Position numbers and translations under genes: made by a program. A model generated the notes under the pieces. It had not been told where the DNA came from, ran no database searches, and saw nothing but the letters and a program-made list of their open reading frames with translations. A stretch of DNA of 20,182 nucleotides from a virus. This document shows positions 18,223 through 20,182 of the stretch, in pieces. The stretch is taken from IMG/VR virus record IMGVR_UViG_3300046451_001742, positions 1-20,182 of that record; one strand, 5' to 3'. Within the stretch, counting starts at the first letter, position 1, and every line of letters begins with the position of its first letter.

Positions 18223-18582
18223 TTATATTGCTATTGCTAATGAATTGTCTAACTTGTCTATATCAAAGTTAATACTTACGCCGCAACCACATGCTGATTC
18301 TGCGTTTGGATTTTTAATATCAAAATTTGAACCTACTAAGTTCCTTACATAGTCTATTTCTGTACCTATTAGATACATTACAGTGGCTGCTCTAATAACA
18401 AACCGCCCTATAACTACATCATTTTTTTCTACATCTGTTTCTGAATCTAAAGTTGTCCAGTCGTATTCAAAGCCAGCGCAGCCGCCGCCTTTAAGGTCTA
18501 AGCATACTGCATAGACATCGTTATCATCACAAATAGAGTCTATTTGTTTGACTGCTTTCTCGGTTAGTGTACAAATTGTCAT
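18223..18582 (-). CDS. iscA: A-type iron-sulfur carrier protein (HesB/IscA family), 119 aa
   Basis: The product carries the family's three metal/cluster cysteines: Cys35 in 'LKGGGCAGFEY' and Cys98 and Cys100 in 'ESACGCG'. It is of normal family length (about 105-120 aa) and cytoplasmic, with no signal peptide. A-type carriers hold Fe-S clusters or iron and pass clusters to target proteins. Homologs are known in marine T4-like phages. I chose the ATG at 18582: AAGGAAAA precedes it by a normal distance, a late promoter lies 20 bases upstream, and the product then starts at the family's usual 'TLTEKAV' helix. An upstream in-frame extension would run across the divergent gene. It is 17 bases upstream of the giant protein gene and probably cotranscribed with it. 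The sequence cannot separate IscA, SufA and ErpA-like roles, so the symbol is by family only. Confidence 0.87.
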   Translation of the reverse strand: MTICTLTEKAVKQIDSICDDNDVYAVCLDLKGGGCAGFEYDWTTLDSETDVEKNDVVIGRFVIRAATVMYLIGTEIDYVRNLVGSNFDIKNPNAESACGCGVSINFDIDKLDNSLAIAI

Positions 18583-18602
18583 TAATTTTCCTTCTATGCT
18601 AT

Positions 18603-18610
18603 TATTTATT
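18603..18610 (-). promoter_or_regulatory. T4/cyanophage-type late promoter (AATAAATA) in divergent gap
   Basis: The minus strand reads AATAAATA in the 61-base gap between iscA and the plus-strand zinc-ribbon gene, 20 bases before the iscA ATG. It matches NATAAATA and is the only candidate seen for the iscA/giant-protein unit. The rest of the gap is AT-rich. No clear promoter or strong ribosome-binding site was found for the plus-strand gene. Confidence 0.6.
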
Positions 18611-18643
18611 CTTTTATTTTGTAATCTTAATGTAAATATACTT

Positions 18644-18931
18644 ATGTTTATAAGAGAATTTAAAAAGCAGACCCGGCATGTGCGTACTAGCAAAATGGGC
18701 AAGGAACATGCATACAAGCGTGAACAAACGCATTGTGTATTTCGGTGTGACAATTGTGATGCAGAGTTTGAACGTGCTAGAGGAAGCATGGATCCAAAGC
18801 GTCTAAGTAATAACTACTTTCACGTATGTAAGAACTGTGATAGTAAGGTTTTTGCCCAAAAGAAAGGCGTAGAACGCAAACAAGTTTGGAACATGAGTGC
18901 TAGTAGCTCTACGCCTATCGGTAAGTTATAG
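18644..18931 (+). CDS. Zinc-ribbon-like small protein, 95 aa
   Basis: This is the only convincing plus-strand gene. The protein starts MFIREFKKQTRHVRTSKMGK, very basic, and holds two CxxC pairs: Cys35/Cys38 in 'FRCDNCD' and Cys62/Cys65 in 'HVCKNCD'. The spacing suits one zinc-ribbon site. Extra Cys31 and His60 are nearby. It ends in a flexible 'SASSSTPIGKL' tail. The basic N-terminus and zinc site suggest nucleic-acid binding, but no catalytic motif such as HNH is seen. I chose the ATG at 18644 because the conserved-looking charged sequence starts there; longer in-frame starts would enter iscA on the other strand and add hydrophobic junk. No good Shine-Dalgarno was found. Similar proteins seem to occur in T4-like cyanophages, recalled from memory. 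The role is unknown. Confidence 0.68.
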   Translation: MFIREFKKQTRHVRTSKMGKEHAYKREQTHCVFRCDNCDAEFERARGSMDPKRLSNNYFHVCKNCDSKVFAQKKGVERKQVWNMSASSSTPIGKL

Positions 18932-19057
18932 TTTTTTATAGTCGCCGATGTGCTTGATGTCGTTAAATGCTTCGTGTCCTTCAAAATACATCTGTACCAT
19001 TACATATATTGCTATATTAACAAATATAAGAAGTCCGTACATTAAATAGCCAATCAT
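18926..19057 (-). CDS. Single-pass membrane microprotein, 43 aa
   Basis: Its ATG overlaps the TGA of the copper monooxygenase-like gene (ATGA, 19057-19054), a standard sign of coupled translation. It encodes MIGYLMYGLLIFVNIAIYVM, then a short polar tail with Glu, His, Asp and Lys ('FEGHEAFNDIKHIGDYKKL'). Residues about 3-25 form one membrane helix, without a cleavable signal. The stop overlaps the end of the convergent zinc-ribbon gene by six bases. The tail has two His and several acidic residues but no clear metal motif. The coupling suggests it anchors, assembles or regulates the upstream oxidoreductase at the membrane. This is inference, since the family is not recognised. Confidence 0.6.
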   Translation of the reverse strand: MIGYLMYGLLIFVNIAIYVMVQMYFEGHEAFNDIKHIGDYKKL

Positions 19058-20182
19058 AAGTTTTTCCAAGTAAATGCGCCAAAGAACATTTCATCCTCTG
19101 ACATTTGTCCCCATGGCACTAGTCTGCTTGGATCTGGATTCATTTTATTCTCTTCTGAGTTATCAAATGCTCCTTCTACAAACAGTCTTGTTCCTTTAGG
19201 TAAAGGCTTAGGCTCTTTCCAGGTATATGATAGCTGCCAAGCGTAGTCGTATACAGGAATATCGATTAGCTCCTCTACAGTACCATCTGGGTAAAATGCT
19301 GTAGCTTTCATACTTTTACCACGAAAGTGCATGTGCGGTAAAAATGTGTGCAAGTTTACATCGTTCTTTAATACTACTTCTGCTGTTTGTACAAAGTTAG
19401 GATCGTATGGAGGAATCGGTGTCCATGTGTCGGGGAATATACAAGCACAATCGCCTGCCATTCTTTCTTCTGGTACTACGCCTTCATCGTGAAAGTACAA
19501 CCCAATTCTTGCTTTATCTGTTCTAGCAGTTCCGTCAGGTGTATAATGTAATTGCAAATTTACAATTGATCCTGCACGTATTAAACCACCAGTGTTAGCA
19601 TCATAGAACTCAGGGTCGCCGCCTGGAACATATGCACTAATACTAGCATAATTCATTTCTTCTTGACCACCACCTTGTGTACCTAAGATGTTACCGTTGC
19701 GCTCGCCAGGTACTGTAATTGAGTTTAGCATGTGATGCATTACAGTTGGCTCTGAAGGCAAAAACTGCGACCCACGTAACCAACGATCCTCAGTTAATCC
19801 TAGGTCTGCTTGCGTGTATCTGTAAGGTATTGCATTAGGTCCCATAGATCCTATTGCTGGTATTTCTTGTGGGGGAACTTCGATAATCATATCAGGTTCA
19901 CCGTGTACCCATTCTGAAGTTGAGTATACAGTTTCTGTTAGAGGATCTCTATCACCTTCTACAGGAGTGCCTGCGTCAATCCAAGCTACAAGAGTTTCCA
20001 TCTCTAAATCATTTAGCGTTCTGTGATTTATGATATCCTTTGCATACTTACGATCGATCTGTCCTGGTGGCATACGTTTTGATACAATAGCTTCTTTAAT
20101 TGCAGGAGCAAATGCTTGTAACATTCTATAGTCAGTCATTGCCCATGGCGCAATGCCACTTTCTCTATGACAAGCTTGACAT
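19054..20182 (-). CDS. Cytochrome c-type heme domain fused to PHM/DBH-like type II copper monooxygenase (5' end outside window)
   Basis: The frame is open to the right edge, giving 375 codons plus stop; the true start and any signal peptide lie outside. Position 20181-20167 encodes CQACH, a c-type heme-binding CxxCH, and 'SKRMPPG' (20082-20062) supplies a likely axial Met. The rest matches the two-domain copper type II ascorbate-dependent monooxygenase fold. Counting from the ATG at 20139, His135-His136 ('MHHML') and His198 ('LQLHY') match the first copper site. His269 and His271 ('PHMHFRG') and Met351 ('SEDEMFFG') match the catalytic copper site of PHM. 'FDNSEENKMNPDP' is typical of bacterial members. 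Such enzymes hydroxylate C-H bonds or dehydrogenate with O2. The substrate here is unknown, but heme fusion implies electron delivery outside the cytoplasm. It overlaps the membrane microprotein gene. It is not a normal phage gene. Confidence 0.82.
   Translation of the reverse strand, partial: CQACHRESGIAPWAMTDYRMLQAFAPAIKEAIVSKRMPPGQIDRKYAKDIINHRTLNDLEMETLVAWIDAGTPVEGDRDPLTETVYSTSEWVHGEPDMIIEVPPQEIPAIGSMGPNAIPYRYTQADLGLTEDRWLRGSQFLPSEPTVMHHMLNSITVPGERNGNILGTQGGGQEEMNYASISAYVPGGDPEFYDANTGGLIRAGSIVNLQLHYTPDGTARTDKARIGLYFHDEGVVPEERMAGDCACIFPDTWTPIPPYDPNFVQTAEVVLKNDVNLHTFLPHMHFRGKSMKATAFYPDGTVEELIDIPVYDYAWQLSYTWKEPKPLPKGTRLFVEGAFDNSEENKMNPDPSRLVPWGQMSEDEMFFGAFTWKNL

Noticed and set aside
18548-18643. 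Longer start for the zinc-ribbon gene, adding 32 residues
   Set aside because: It would overlap the iscA start and add a hydrophobic stretch with no relation to the charged protein that begins at 18644.
18583-18789. N-terminal extension of iscA by 69 codons
   Set aside because: The extension runs through the divergent zinc-ribbon gene, has no family similarity, and ignores the good ribosome-binding site and promoter right before 18582.
18905-18942. Terminator between the convergent genes (short CTAT/ATAG hairpin followed by six T)
   Set aside because: The stem is only four AT-rich pairs, too weak to call.
19054-20139. ATG at 20139 as the true start of the copper monooxygenase-like gene
   Set aside because: The reading frame stays open upstream and encodes a heme CxxCH motif right before it, so the real start is beyond the window.
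1-20182. Prophage attachment site, integrase, tRNA or insertion sequence
   Set aside because: None was found on either strand, and T4-like phages are not expected to integrate.

Overview
The window looks like the late structural (tail or adhesin) region of a marine T4-like myovirus genome. That assignment rests on recognised protein families, not on a database search. The DNA is visibly AT-rich and almost completely coding, with nearly all genes on the minus strand. The strongest clues are three proteins that open with the same phage tail-fibre anchor (a 'NDGTGD..R.AF.K.N.NF' motif), a protein starting MANRFPLV with the glycine/threonine-rich repeats common in cyanophage-type fibres, a 2923-residue structural protein, a virion-type subtilisin, and an A-type iron-sulfur carrier (HesB/IscA). 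Three copies of the T4/cyanophage late-promoter octamer NATAAATA each sit just upstream of a minus-strand gene. The host cannot be read from this window; a cyanobacterium or SAR11-like marine bacterium is only a guess.

Layout in the direction of transcription, right to left. 20182-19054 is the 3' part of a gene for a cytochrome-c-type heme domain fused to a PHM/DBH-like type II copper monooxygenase. Its stop overlaps the start of a 43-residue membrane microprotein (19057-18926). A zinc-ribbon-like protein follows on the plus strand (18644-18931), tail to tail with the microprotein gene. From the divergent gap 18583-18643 a late promoter reads leftward through iscA/hesB (18582-18223), the giant structural protein (18205-9434), a 51-residue hypothetical protein (9434-9279) and a 200-residue fibre-like protein (9298-8696). 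A second late promoter (8679-8672) precedes a 966-residue fibre protein (8648-5748), a 1352-residue subtilisin/Calx-beta/cupredoxin protein (5719-1661) and a 243-residue anchor-domain protein (1642-911). A third late promoter (901-894) precedes an Ig/cadherin-like protein that runs off the left edge.

How they may work together (inference): the anchor-domain proteins, the 966-residue protein and the giant protein probably form tail fibres or baseplate decorations. The subtilisin-containing protein could process virion proteins or digest host surface material. IscA is in the same late transcription unit as the giant protein, so it may supply or repair iron-sulfur proteins late in infection. The copper/heme oxidoreductase and its membrane microprotein do not fit virion building. 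They are the most unusual content of the window and, if truly viral, would be an auxiliary metabolic module not usually seen in phages. A possible type I copper (cupredoxin) site at the end of the 1352-residue protein adds to a metal theme. No tRNA, CRISPR array, insertion sequence or integration site was seen, and no stretch over 300 bases lacks a gene.
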